From an uncultured Rhodospirillales bacterium (GTDB lineage: Bacteria > Pseudomonadota > Alphaproteobacteria > Acetobacterales > Acetobacteraceae): a DNA stretch of 64,000 nt. This document shows positions 54,129 to 61,275 of this stretch, one piece after another. Below the pieces are notes generated by a model. It was not told the origin of the DNA. It did not search any database and saw only the letters and a list, made by a program, of their open reading frames with translations. The stretch spans positions 42,576-106,575 of the forward strand of contig CAIPLM010000084.1 in the NCBI GenBank assembly GCA_903865895.1. Direction: 5' to 3'. Both the position numbers and the translations under genes were made by a program. Positions within the stretch are counted from its first letter, which is position 1. Each line of letters begins with the position of its first letter.

Positions 54129-54950
54129 CTACTCGGTCAGCAGGGCATCCCGCAGGGCGAGGTAGCTGGCCTCATCCGGCGTGCAGATCAGCCCGACCGA
54201 TTTGGTGGCGGGGCGGTACTGGGTGCCGTCGAAATGGGCGGAAAAGCCGCCGGCCTCCTGGTGGAGCAGCCAGCCCGGCGCGTGGTCCCACGGCATCAGC
54301 TTGCCGTAGAGCAAATAGTGGCTGTGGCCGCCGGCGATCAGGCGCCATTCATGGGCGGCGCAGCGGTAGCTGTAGCTGGCCGCCACCCGATCGAGCCGCT
54401 GACCGATGCGGCTGCGGGCGGGTTCGGGCAGGAAGCGCCAATTGGCGCCGCCGGTCATCTCCGCCACGGGCACCGGGGCGGCAACCCGCATATCGACGCG
54501 GCGGCCATCGGCCTCCTGGTTCCAGGCGCCTTCGCCGCGCAGGGCCATGGCGGACATGCCGACCACGGGGTCGTGGATCACCGCGCCGATGATCTCGCCC
54601 TTGCGGATGGCGGCCGCCATGCAGCCGAACAGCGGCATGCCCCAGGCGAAGTTGGAGGTGCCATCGACGGGATCGACCACGAAGGCGAGTTCGGCGCTGT
54701 CCAGCGCATCGAGCAGCGAGGGATCGGCCGACGTTGCCTCCTCGCCGATGATGACGCAGCCGGGGAAGGCACGCTGCAGGTCAGCCGTGATCATCCGCTC
54801 CGCCGCCTCGTCGGCCTCGGTCACGAGATCGAGCGGCCCGGTCTTTGCCCGCACGTCGCCCTCGGCGAGGCGGCGGAAGCGGGGGAGGATCTCGACCTGG
54901 GAGGCCTCGCGGAGGATATCGTCGAGGGCGGAGAGATCAGTGAGCCGCAT
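54129..54950 (-). CDS. Inositol monophosphatase family protein
   Basis: A 273-residue metal-dependent phosphatase. The family motifs are LVTEADEAAERMI, IIGEEATSADPSLLD, VVDPVDGTSNFAWGMPLFGC and WDHAPGWLLHQEAGG, giving the complete two-metal site. The substrate could be inositol-1-phosphate, 3'-phosphoadenosine phosphate or histidinol phosphate; sequence alone does not decide. It lies three bases downstream of hflX and is probably co-transcribed with it. Confidence 0.9.
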   Translation of the reverse strand: MRLTDLSALDDILREASQVEILPRFRRLAEGDVRAKTGPLDLVTEADEAAERMITADLQRAFPGCVIIGEEATSADPSLLDALDSAELAFVVDPVDGTSNFAWGMPLFGCMAAAIRKGEIIGAVIHDPVVGMSAMALRGEGAWNQEADGRRVDMRVAAPVPVAEMTGGANWRFLPEPARSRIGQRLDRVAASYSYRCAAHEWRLIAGGHSHYLLYGKLMPWDHAPGWLLHQEAGGFSAHFDGTQYRPATKSVGLICTPDEASYLALRDALLTE

Positions 54951-54953
54951 CGC

Positions 54954-56234
54954 TCAGGGCCTTTCGAAACGGGCGCGGTCGGCCGGCAGCAGCCGCACCG
55001 TGACGTGGATGCTCTCCTCGCCGTCGACGCGATCCACCACCTCGCCGTGCTGGTAGAGCCAGGCGAGGCGGGCGCCGTCGGCGGGCGCAAGGTCGTATTC
55101 GATCACGTCGAGACCGGCGGCGATGCGGGCATCGATGGCGGATTTCAGCGCATCGAGCCCCTCGCCGGTGACGGCGGAGACCGCGACCGTGCCGGTGCGC
55201 GCCTCGACGTTGGCGACGCCGCCAATGAGGTCGGCCTTGTTCAGCACCTCGATGCTGCGCTTGCGCCAGTCGTCATCGAGCGTGTCATCCTTTACCATGC
55301 CGTCGAGCACCGCGATCACGTCACTGCGCTGGGCGGCGGTGTCGGGATGGGCGGCGTCACGGATGTGGAGGATCACGTCGGCCTCGGCGACCTCCTCCAG
55401 CGTGGCGCGGAAGGCGGCGACGAGTTCGGTCGGCAATTCGCTGATGAAGCCGACGGTGTCGGAGAGGATGGTCTGGCGGCCGGAGGGCAGCTTCAGGCCG
55501 CGCATGGTGGGATCGAGCGTGGCGAACAACTGGTCCTTCGCCATCACCTCGGCACCGGTCAAGGCATTGAACAACGTGGATTTTCCGGCGTTGGTGTAGC
55601 CGACTAAGGCGACGATGGGGAAGGGGATGCGCTTGCGGGCGCTGCGGTGCAGGCCGCGGGTGCGGCGCACCTGCTCCAGCTCCTTCTTCAGCCGCACGAT
55701 GCGGTCGCCGATCAGCCGCCGGTCGGCCTCGATCTGGGTTTCGCCGGGGCCGCCGAGGAAGCCGAAGCCGCCGCGCTGGCGTTCAAGATGGGTCCAGGAG
55801 CGCACGAGGCGGGAGCGCTGGTATTCGAGATGGGCGAGCTCCACCTGCAGCGTGCCTTCGCGGGTGGCCGCGCGTTCGCCGAAAATATCGAGGATGAGGC
55901 CGGTGCGGTCGATCGCCTTGCAGCCCCAGGCCTTCTCGAGGTTGCGCTGCTGCACCGGGGAGAGCTGGGCATCGACGATCACCACGTCGACCTCCATCTC
56001 CTTGAGGTGCTCGCCCTGCATCTGCACCTGCCCGGTGCCGAGCAGGGTGGCCGGGCGATGGGCGCGCAGCGGCAGGATCGCGGTATGCACGACGACGAGG
56101 CCGATCGAGGCGGCCAACCCGACCGCCTCGGCCAGCTGCGCTTCGGCGGCCCGGTTCGATTCAAGCCGGTCCGGCTTCTCCCAGGGAAGGATGACCGCGG
56201 CGCGCGTCGGCGCCGCGTGTCCTTGATCACCCAA
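54954..56234 (-). CDS. hflX: Ribosome-associated GTPase HflX
   Basis: A 426-residue GTPase that splits stalled ribosomes. The N-terminal HflX domain shows LLGTGQVQMQGEHLKEMEVD and VVIVDAQLSPVQQRNLEKAW; the G domain has VGYTNAGKSTLFNALTG (G1), DTVGFISELP (G3) and NKAD (G4). The start is TTG 56234, 8 bases after the hfq stop; this is the only start that keeps the conserved N-terminus. The hfq-hflX order is conserved in Alphaproteobacteria. Confidence 0.94.
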   Translation of the reverse strand: MGDQGHAAPTRAAVILPWEKPDRLESNRAAEAQLAEAVGLAASIGLVVVHTAILPLRAHRPATLLGTGQVQMQGEHLKEMEVDVVIVDAQLSPVQQRNLEKAWGCKAIDRTGLILDIFGERAATREGTLQVELAHLEYQRSRLVRSWTHLERQRGGFGFLGGPGETQIEADRRLIGDRIVRLKKELEQVRRTRGLHRSARKRIPFPIVALVGYTNAGKSTLFNALTGAEVMAKDQLFATLDPTMRGLKLPSGRQTILSDTVGFISELPTELVAAFRATLEEVAEADVILHIRDAAHPDTAAQRSDVIAVLDGMVKDDTLDDDWRKRSIEVLNKADLIGGVANVEARTGTVAVSAVTGEGLDALKSAIDARIAAGLDVIEYDLAPADGARLAWLYQHGEVVDRVDGEESIHVTVRLLPADRARFERP

Positions 56235-56242
56235 TGGTTTGG

Positions 56243-56551
56243 TTACCCACCAGCCGGGGTATCCCGCGTGCCGAGCGTGAGCGTCGTCGGGCTGAGCGGG
56301 GCCGCGGTGGTTTCCACCTTCGGGCCATCGAACAGCGAGATCGGGGCGCCGGGCATGACGGTGCTGATCGCGTGCTTATAGACGAGCTGCGTATGCCCGT
56401 CCCGGCGCAGCAGCACCGAGAAGTTATCGAACCAGGTGATGATGCCCTGGAGTTTGACGCCGTTCACCAGGAAGACGGTGACGGGAGTCTTGTTCTTGCG
56501 CACATGGTTCAGGAAGACGTCCTGAACGTTCTGCGTTGCTTCTTTGGCCAC
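56243..56551 (-). CDS. hfq: RNA chaperone Hfq
   Basis: A 102-residue Sm-like protein that helps small RNAs pair with mRNAs. Sm1/Sm2 motifs are [40 protein letters not shown] and [14 protein letters not shown]. The start is GTG 56551 with AAGGA 9 bases before; in-frame codons farther up do not look Hfq-like. The C-terminal ~25 residues after the Sm fold are Thr/Pro/Gly-rich, as in many alphaproteobacterial Hfq proteins. Confidence 0.96.
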   Translation of the reverse strand: MAKEATQNVQDVFLNHVRKNKTPVTVFLVNGVKLQGIITWFDNFSVLLRRDGHTQLVYKHAISTVMPGAPISLFDGPKVETTAAPLSPTTLTLGTRDTPAGG

Positions 56552-56633
56552 GACAGGTGTTCCTTCTTGTCGTTGTTGACACACACATAGTTTGCAGGCC
56601 GCCCGGCTTTTGACGTCGCCAGGTCAACCCTCG

Positions 56634-57302
56634 TCAGTCCAATGCAGCGCCGGCCTTCCGGAGAAGGATCGCCAATGCATGCCCGTCTTCAACATGCAAA
56701 TGCGGTGCCGCACCCACTTCTTCAAGCACACGCAGCCCACCATCATGCGCCGCGTCACCCACCAGTACCGCCGTGCACCCCGCCGCGTGGGCGGCCTGCA
56801 TGTCGGAACCGGTGTCGCCGACATACCACACCTCCCGCCCCGGTTTCACCCCGATGCCAGCGAGTGCATGCCAGATCGGCGCCGGATGGGGTTTGTCGGC
56901 GGAGGCGTCGCCGGCGCCGATGATGGCGCCAAAGCGGGCAGACCAGCCGAGATGTGCCACTTCCCGGCGCAGCGTGTTGCCCTCCTTGTTGGAGACGATG
57001 GCGCCGGGCCAGCGCGCGGCGGCCTCCACCAGCGCCTCCGCCCCGGGCATCAGCGTGAGATGGCCAAGATCCTGCGTCATCATGGTATCGCGCAGCATTT
57101 GCTGGGCGCGCCGCCAATCCGGGCCGAACATCTCGGGGAAGGTATCGCGCACCGAGCCGCGAATGCGCGCGCGTGCTTCGGCGACCGTCCAGGACGGCTT
57201 GTCCCACGCGGCGAGCACCACGTTGAGCGCCGCGGTGATGCCGCTCCAGCCGTCGATCAGGGTGTTGTCCCAGTCGAACAACACCGCCACCGGTGGTTCC
57301 AT
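56634..57302 (-). CDS. HAD-superfamily phosphatase (phosphoglycolate phosphatase-like)
   Basis: A 222-residue haloacid-dehalogenase-type phosphatase. Motif I is LFDWDNTLIDG (D10, D12), motif II is GAIVSNKEG, motif III is the Lys in ASADKPHPAPIWHAL and motif IV is WYVGDTGSDMQAAHAAGC. The cap is inserted after motif I as in the Gph subgroup. The substrate is probably phosphoglycolate or a similar metabolite. It lies 82 bases upstream of hfq, divergent from the lyase at 57371. Confidence 0.87.
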   Translation of the reverse strand: MEPPVAVLFDWDNTLIDGWSGITAALNVVLAAWDKPSWTVAEARARIRGSVRDTFPEMFGPDWRRAQQMLRDTMMTQDLGHLTLMPGAEALVEAAARWPGAIVSNKEGNTLRREVAHLGWSARFGAIIGAGDASADKPHPAPIWHALAGIGVKPGREVWYVGDTGSDMQAAHAAGCTAVLVGDAAHDGGLRVLEEVGAAPHLHVEDGHALAILLRKAGAALD

Positions 57303-57370
57303 CGTGCCGCCCTCCTTGCCGATTCCGTCGGGTCTGTTACCACGCGGCCAAGGTTTGAGAGGAATGCCCC

Positions 57371-58717
57371 ATGATCGGATCCGCCCCTGACTCGCGCGTC
57401 TTCCGCGACATTTTCTCGACGGAGGCGATGCGCCGGATCTTCTCCGACCTCCAGCGCACCCAGTACTACCTTGATATCGAACTTGCGCTGGCCCGGGTGC
57501 AGGCCCGGCTCGGCATCATCCCCCAGGAAGCCTGCGACGAAATCCAGCGCCACGGCGACGCGGCCGGCTATGACATGGACCTGCTGAAGAGCCAGACCGA
57601 GCGGATCGGCTACCCGATTCTCCCCGTGGTGCAGCAGCTTGTCGCCAAGTGCCGCGACGGGCTCGGCGAATGGTGCCACTGGGGCGCCACCACGCAGGAC
57701 ATCACGGATACCGCGACCGTAATGGCGATCCGCGACGCGCTTGCCTTGGTGGAGGACGATATCCGCGCCATCGCCGGCTCCCTCGCCGGGTTGGCCGCGA
57801 AGTATCGGGACACGCCGATGGCCGGCCGCTCCAACCTGCAACAAGCCACACCAATCACCTTCGGCTATAAATGCGCCGTGCTGCTGGCCGGGTTCCAGCG
57901 CCATCTCGAACGCCTGCGCGAGTTGCGGCCCCGCGCTCTGGTCGGCGAATTCGGCGGCGCCACCGGCACGCTGGCCTCGCTCGGCGCCGACGGGCTGAAG
58001 GTGCAGTTCGCGCTGATGGAGGAGCTCGGCCTCGGCCAGCCCGAGATCGCCTGGCACACCATGCGGGACCGCATCGCCGAGGTCGGTTGTTTCCTCGGCC
58101 TGGTCACCGGCACCTGCGGCAAGATCAGCATGGATGTGAAGCTGCTGATGCAGACCGAGGTGGAGGAGGTGTTCGAGCCCTTCCATGTCGGCCGCGGCTC
58201 CTCCTCCACCATGCCGCAGAAACGCAATCCCATATCTTCCAACTACATCCACGCCTGCGTTGCCATGGTGCGGCAGAATGTGGCGGCGTTGCTGGATGCT
58301 ATGGTGGAGGATCATGAACGCTCCACAGGGCCTTGGGAAATCGAGTGGATCGCGGTGCCGGAGATCTTCCTGCTCTCCGCCGGGGCGCTCGCGCAGACGC
58401 GCTTCCTGGTCGGCGGATTGCAGGTCGATCCGGCGCGAATGCGGGCCAATCTCGATCTCACCAAGGGGCTCACCCAGTCCGAGGCGGTGATGATGGGGCT
58501 CGGCCCGTATCTCGGGCGCCAGCTCGCGCATGATCTGGTCTATGACATCTGCCGAGACGTGGTGGCGGGGAAGGGGACCTTCCTCGACCTGCTCGCGGAC
58601 CACCCGCAAATCAGCCCGCATATCGGGCGCGAGACGTTGGCCGGGTTCCTCGATCCCGCCAATTACGTCGGCCTCTCCGGCGAAATGGTGGACCGCGTGT
58701 TGGCGAAGGGGATCTGA
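57371..58717 (+). CDS. Fumarase/adenylosuccinate-lyase superfamily protein (PcaB-like)
   Basis: A 448-residue homotetrameric-lyase-family protein. It shows HWGATTQDITDTATVMAIRD and AGRSNLQQATPITFGYKCAV, with the mobile signature loop GSSTMPQKRNPISSNYIHAC carrying the catalytic serine. Similarity is to 3-carboxymuconate cycloisomerase and other catabolic lyases rather than PurB, whose gene is already at 41380. The following hydratase gene begins 2 bases after its stop, so the substrate is probably linked to acyl-CoA or dicarboxylic acid metabolism. Confidence 0.85.
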   Translation: MIGSAPDSRVFRDIFSTEAMRRIFSDLQRTQYYLDIELALARVQARLGIIPQEACDEIQRHGDAAGYDMDLLKSQTERIGYPILPVVQQLVAKCRDGLGEWCHWGATTQDITDTATVMAIRDALALVEDDIRAIAGSLAGLAAKYRDTPMAGRSNLQQATPITFGYKCAVLLAGFQRHLERLRELRPRALVGEFGGATGTLASLGADGLKVQFALMEELGLGQPEIAWHTMRDRIAEVGCFLGLVTGTCGKISMDVKLLMQTEVEEVFEPFHVGRGSSSTMPQKRNPISSNYIHACVAMVRQNVAALLDAMVEDHERSTGPWEIEWIAVPEIFLLSAGALAQTRFLVGGLQVDPARMRANLDLTKGLTQSEAVMMGLGPYLGRQLAHDLVYDICRDVVAGKGTFLDLLADHPQISPHIGRETLAGFLDPANYVGLSGEMVDRVLAKGI

Positions 58718-58719
58718 GC

Positions 58720-59562
58720 ATGAGCGTCGATATCGCGCATCTGCGCAGCTGGATTGGCCGCACCGAAACCCTGGAGGACACGGTCGGCAGTTTCCCGATG
58801 TCCGCCCTGTCAGCCACGCTCGATCGTGACGATCCGCAGCCTTCGCCCGGCGATGTGCTGCCCGAGCTGTGGCATTGGCTCTACTTCCTGCCGCGCGCCC
58901 GGCAATCCGAGATCGGCGAGGACGGCCATCCCCGCCGCGGCGGCTTCCTGCCGCCAGTGCCGCTGCCGCGGCGGATGTGGGCGGGCGGGCGGCTCGCCTT
59001 CATCGCCCCGCTGCGACTGGGTGAGCAGATCACCCGCACCTCGGAGATCGTCGACGTCACCCTCAAGGAAGGCCGGAGCGGAAATCTGGTTTTCGTGCTG
59101 GTGCGGCATATGGTCAGCAACGCTGACGGATTGGCGCTGACCGAAGAGCACGACATCGTCTACCGTGATCCGCCCGCCCCCGGCGAGGCATCCCCCGCCG
59201 CGCGGATGGCCCCGGCATCACCCGCCTGGCGGCGCGACGTGACGGCGGATGACGTGCTGCTGTTCCGCTACTCCGCGCTCACCTTCAACGGCCACCGCAT
59301 CCATTATGACCGTCGCTATGTCACTGAAGTCGAAGGATATCCCGGCCTGATCGTGCATGGCCCGCTGCTTGCCACCCTGATGGCCGACCTGTTCCGCCGC
59401 GAACTTGGCCGACCCATGACGACGTTCAAATTCAGGGCCTTGCGCCCGGTGTTTGACGTGACACCGTTTTCCGTCTGCGGGAATCCGGGGGAGGATGGGG
59501 CCTCGCTGTGGATCCAGGACCGCGAAGGCCGGCTGTGCATGGAGGCGGAAGCGACGTTTTGA
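58720..59562 (+). CDS. FAS1-like/MaoC hydratase (mesaconyl-C4-CoA hydratase type)
   Basis: A 280-residue double hot-dog hydratase. The N-terminal half (about 1-155) is the FAS1-like dehydratase domain (LYFLPRARQSEIGEDGHPRR, VLVRHMVSNADGLALTEEHD); the C-terminal half carries the MaoC-type motif SALTFNGHRIHYDRRYVTEV and VHGPLLATLMADL. Length and layout match 3-methylfumaryl-CoA (mesaconyl-C4-CoA) hydratases, but HTD2-type hydratases of other 2-enoyl-CoAs look similar. It is coupled to the lyase upstream. Confidence 0.85.
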   Translation: MSVDIAHLRSWIGRTETLEDTVGSFPMSALSATLDRDDPQPSPGDVLPELWHWLYFLPRARQSEIGEDGHPRRGGFLPPVPLPRRMWAGGRLAFIAPLRLGEQITRTSEIVDVTLKEGRSGNLVFVLVRHMVSNADGLALTEEHDIVYRDPPAPGEASPAARMAPASPAWRRDVTADDVLLFRYSALTFNGHRIHYDRRYVTEVEGYPGLIVHGPLLATLMADLFRRELGRPMTTFKFRALRPVFDVTPFSVCGNPGEDGASLWIQDREGRLCMEAEATF

Positions 59563-59591
59563 ACGTCTGCCATGAATTTAGGTCATAGTGC

Positions 59592-59620
59592 TTGACTTAC
59601 TCCTGGGATCGTCCAATTGT
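59592..59620 (+). promoter_or_regulatory. Candidate promoter of the DUF1127 gene
   Basis: TTGACT (59592-59597), 17 bases, AATTGT (59615-59620). The -35 is good but the -10 is weak, matching TATAAT at three of six positions. Confidence 0.35.
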
Positions 59621-59647
59621 TGCAGCGCAGCATTTGCTGCAGTGCAA
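59620..59647 (+). other. Hairpin in the DUF1127 leader
   Basis: TTGCA-gc-GCAGC (59620-59631), loop ATTT, GCTGC-ag-TGCAA (59636-59647): a 10-bp stem with one 2x2 internal loop. It ends two bases before the ribosome site AGGAGAG (59649-59655), so it could control translation. Confidence 0.5.
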
Positions 59648-59659
59648 TAGGAGAGTCCC

Positions 59660-59878
59660 ATGGCAACCATCACCCACGGTGTTCCCGGAGCCGGCTCGCT
59701 CGATCTGGGCGCCCGTCTGCGCCATGCCGCTGAACGCTTCCTCGCCTGGCGCGCCCAGCGCCGCGAGCAGGCCCGCATCATCACCGAGCTCAACAAGTTC
59801 GAGGACCGCGACCTGCGCGATCTCGGCCTGAGCCGCTATGACTTCATGGCCATCGCCTCCGGCAACTTCAAGCGCTGA
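59660..59878 (+). CDS. DUF1127 small protein
   Basis: A 72-residue protein with the C-terminal DUF1127 motif RIITELNKFEDRDLRDLGLS, followed by RYDFMAIASGNFKR. Related DUF1127 proteins in Rhizobiales and Rhodobacterales bind RNA and affect phosphate or stress responses. AGGAGAG stands 4 bases before ATG 59660. It lies inverted between the hydratase and ntrX, with a hairpin in its leader and at its stop. Confidence 0.92.
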   Translation: MATITHGVPGAGSLDLGARLRHAAERFLAWRAQRREQARIITELNKFEDRDLRDLGLSRYDFMAIASGNFKR

Positions 59879-59900
59879 GCTGAAGCCTCGGGGTCAGCTC
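59877..59900. terminator. Hairpin shared by convergent DUF1127 and ntrX stops
   Basis: Perfect 7-bp inverted repeat GAGCTGA (59877-59883) / TCAGCTC (59894-59900) with a 10-base loop; each arm overlaps a stop codon. It has no T-run, so the strength is uncertain. Confidence 0.4.
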
Positions 59901-61273
59901 CGCTCGTCGGTGTTGACCCCGAGCTGCTTGAGCTTGCGGTGGAGTGCGCTGCGCTCCATGCCCACGAACTGCGCGGTGCGCGAGATATTGCCGCCGAAGC
60001 GGATCAGCTGGGACTGGAGATACTGCGTCTCGAACAAGTCCCGCGCCTCGCGCAGCGGCAGGGTCATGATATCGGCGCCGGGATCGGCCATCAGGGCCGG
60101 GGCCTTGGCGCCGATCTCCGGCGGCAGCATCTCGGCGCGGATCGCATCGCTCGCGGCACCGGGCGCCATGATCATCAGCCAATCCATGAGGTTACGGAGC
60201 TGACGCACATTGCCCGGCCAGTCATAGGCCTGGAGCGCGGTGATCGCGTCGGTCGAGAGCTCACGCCGCGGCATGGCGGCGGCCTCGGCGGAGCGGCCGA
60301 GGAAGTAGCTGGCGAGCGCCGGCACGTCCTCGCGGCGATCCTTCAGCGCGGGAATACGTAGCGGCACCACGGCGAGCCGGTAATACAAATCCTCGCGGAA
60401 CCGCCCGGCGGCGATCTCGGCCGGCAAATCGCGGTTCGAGGTGGCGATCACCCGGATATCCACCTTCACCCGGTTGGCCCCGCCCAGCCGCTCGAAGGCT
60501 TGCTCCTGCAAGGCACGCACAATTTTCCCCTGGGTTTCCAGCGGCATATCGGCCACCTCATCGAGCAGCAGGGTGCCGCCATGGGCGCGTTCCAGCACGC
60601 CGGAGCGGCGCGGGCTATCGGGCCCAGCCTCCATGCCGAACAGCTCCTCCTCGAAGCGCACGGGGTTGAGGATGGCGCAGTTGAGGGTGACGAAGGGCGC
60701 GTCGGCGCGGCGGGAGCGGGCGTGGATCATCCGCGCCACCACCTCCTTGCCCGATCCGGCCGGCCCGGTGATCATCACCCGGGACCCCGTCGGCGCCACA
60801 CGGTCGATCGCGGAGCGCAGCGCATGGACGTGGCTGCTCTCGCCGGTCAGTTCCGTCTCCGGCCCCGCCCGCAGGCGCAGCTCGGCGTTTTCGCGGGCCA
60901 GCGCCGCCGCCTGTAGCGCCCGGCGCACCACCAGCAGCAGCCGGTCGGACTGGAAGGGCTTCTCCAGGAAGTCGTAGGCGCCAAGCTGGATGGCGTTCAC
61001 CGCCATTTCGATGGTGCCGTGGCCGGAAATCATCACCACGGGTACCGTCGGGTCCTCGCGGTGGATGGCTTCCAGCACCCCGAGCCCATCCATGCTGCTG
61101 CCTTGCAGCCAGACATCCTCGATCACCAGCGATGGCCGCCGCACGCGGAAGGCGGCGATGGCGGAGTCGGCATCGCCGGCCCCGCGCGTCTCATAGCCCT
61201 CATCCTCCAGGATGCCGGCGACGAGCATGCGGATATCCGGCTCGTCATCGACGATCAGGATTTCATGCGCCAT
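59894..61273 (-). CDS. ntrX: Response regulator NtrX
   Basis: A 459-residue regulator. The receiver (1-120) has ILIVDDEPD and the phospho-accepting D53 in IEDVWLQGSSMDGLG; the AAA+ domain has TGPAGSGKEVVARMIHARSR and GGTLLLDEVADMP; the C-terminus is a Fis-type HTH (GNISRTAQFVGMERSALHRK). The sigma-54-contacting GAFTGA is missing: after LFG the sequence reads MEAGPDSPRRSGVLER. So, as known for NtrX of some Rhodobacterales, it probably acts without sigma-54. It ends in a shared hairpin with DUF1127. Confidence 0.94.
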   Translation of the reverse strand: MAHEILIVDDEPDIRMLVAGILEDEGYETRGAGDADSAIAAFRVRRPSLVIEDVWLQGSSMDGLGVLEAIHREDPTVPVVMISGHGTIEMAVNAIQLGAYDFLEKPFQSDRLLLVVRRALQAAALARENAELRLRAGPETELTGESSHVHALRSAIDRVAPTGSRVMITGPAGSGKEVVARMIHARSRRADAPFVTLNCAILNPVRFEEELFGMEAGPDSPRRSGVLERAHGGTLLLDEVADMPLETQGKIVRALQEQAFERLGGANRVKVDIRVIATSNRDLPAEIAAGRFREDLYYRLAVVPLRIPALKDRREDVPALASYFLGRSAEAAAMPRRELSTDAITALQAYDWPGNVRQLRNLMDWLMIMAPGAASDAIRAEMLPPEIGAKAPALMADPGADIMTLPLREARDLFETQYLQSQLIRFGGNISRTAQFVGMERSALHRKLKQLGVNTDERS

Positions 61274-61275
61274 GG

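Noticed and set aside
52539..55607. Open frame of 1022 codons on the plus strand opposite comM, the inositol-phosphatase gene and hflX
   Set aside because: The opposite strand encodes three clear enzymes. Long antisense frames are expected in GC-rich coding DNA; the translation is low-complexity Gly/Ala/Arg/His with no domain.
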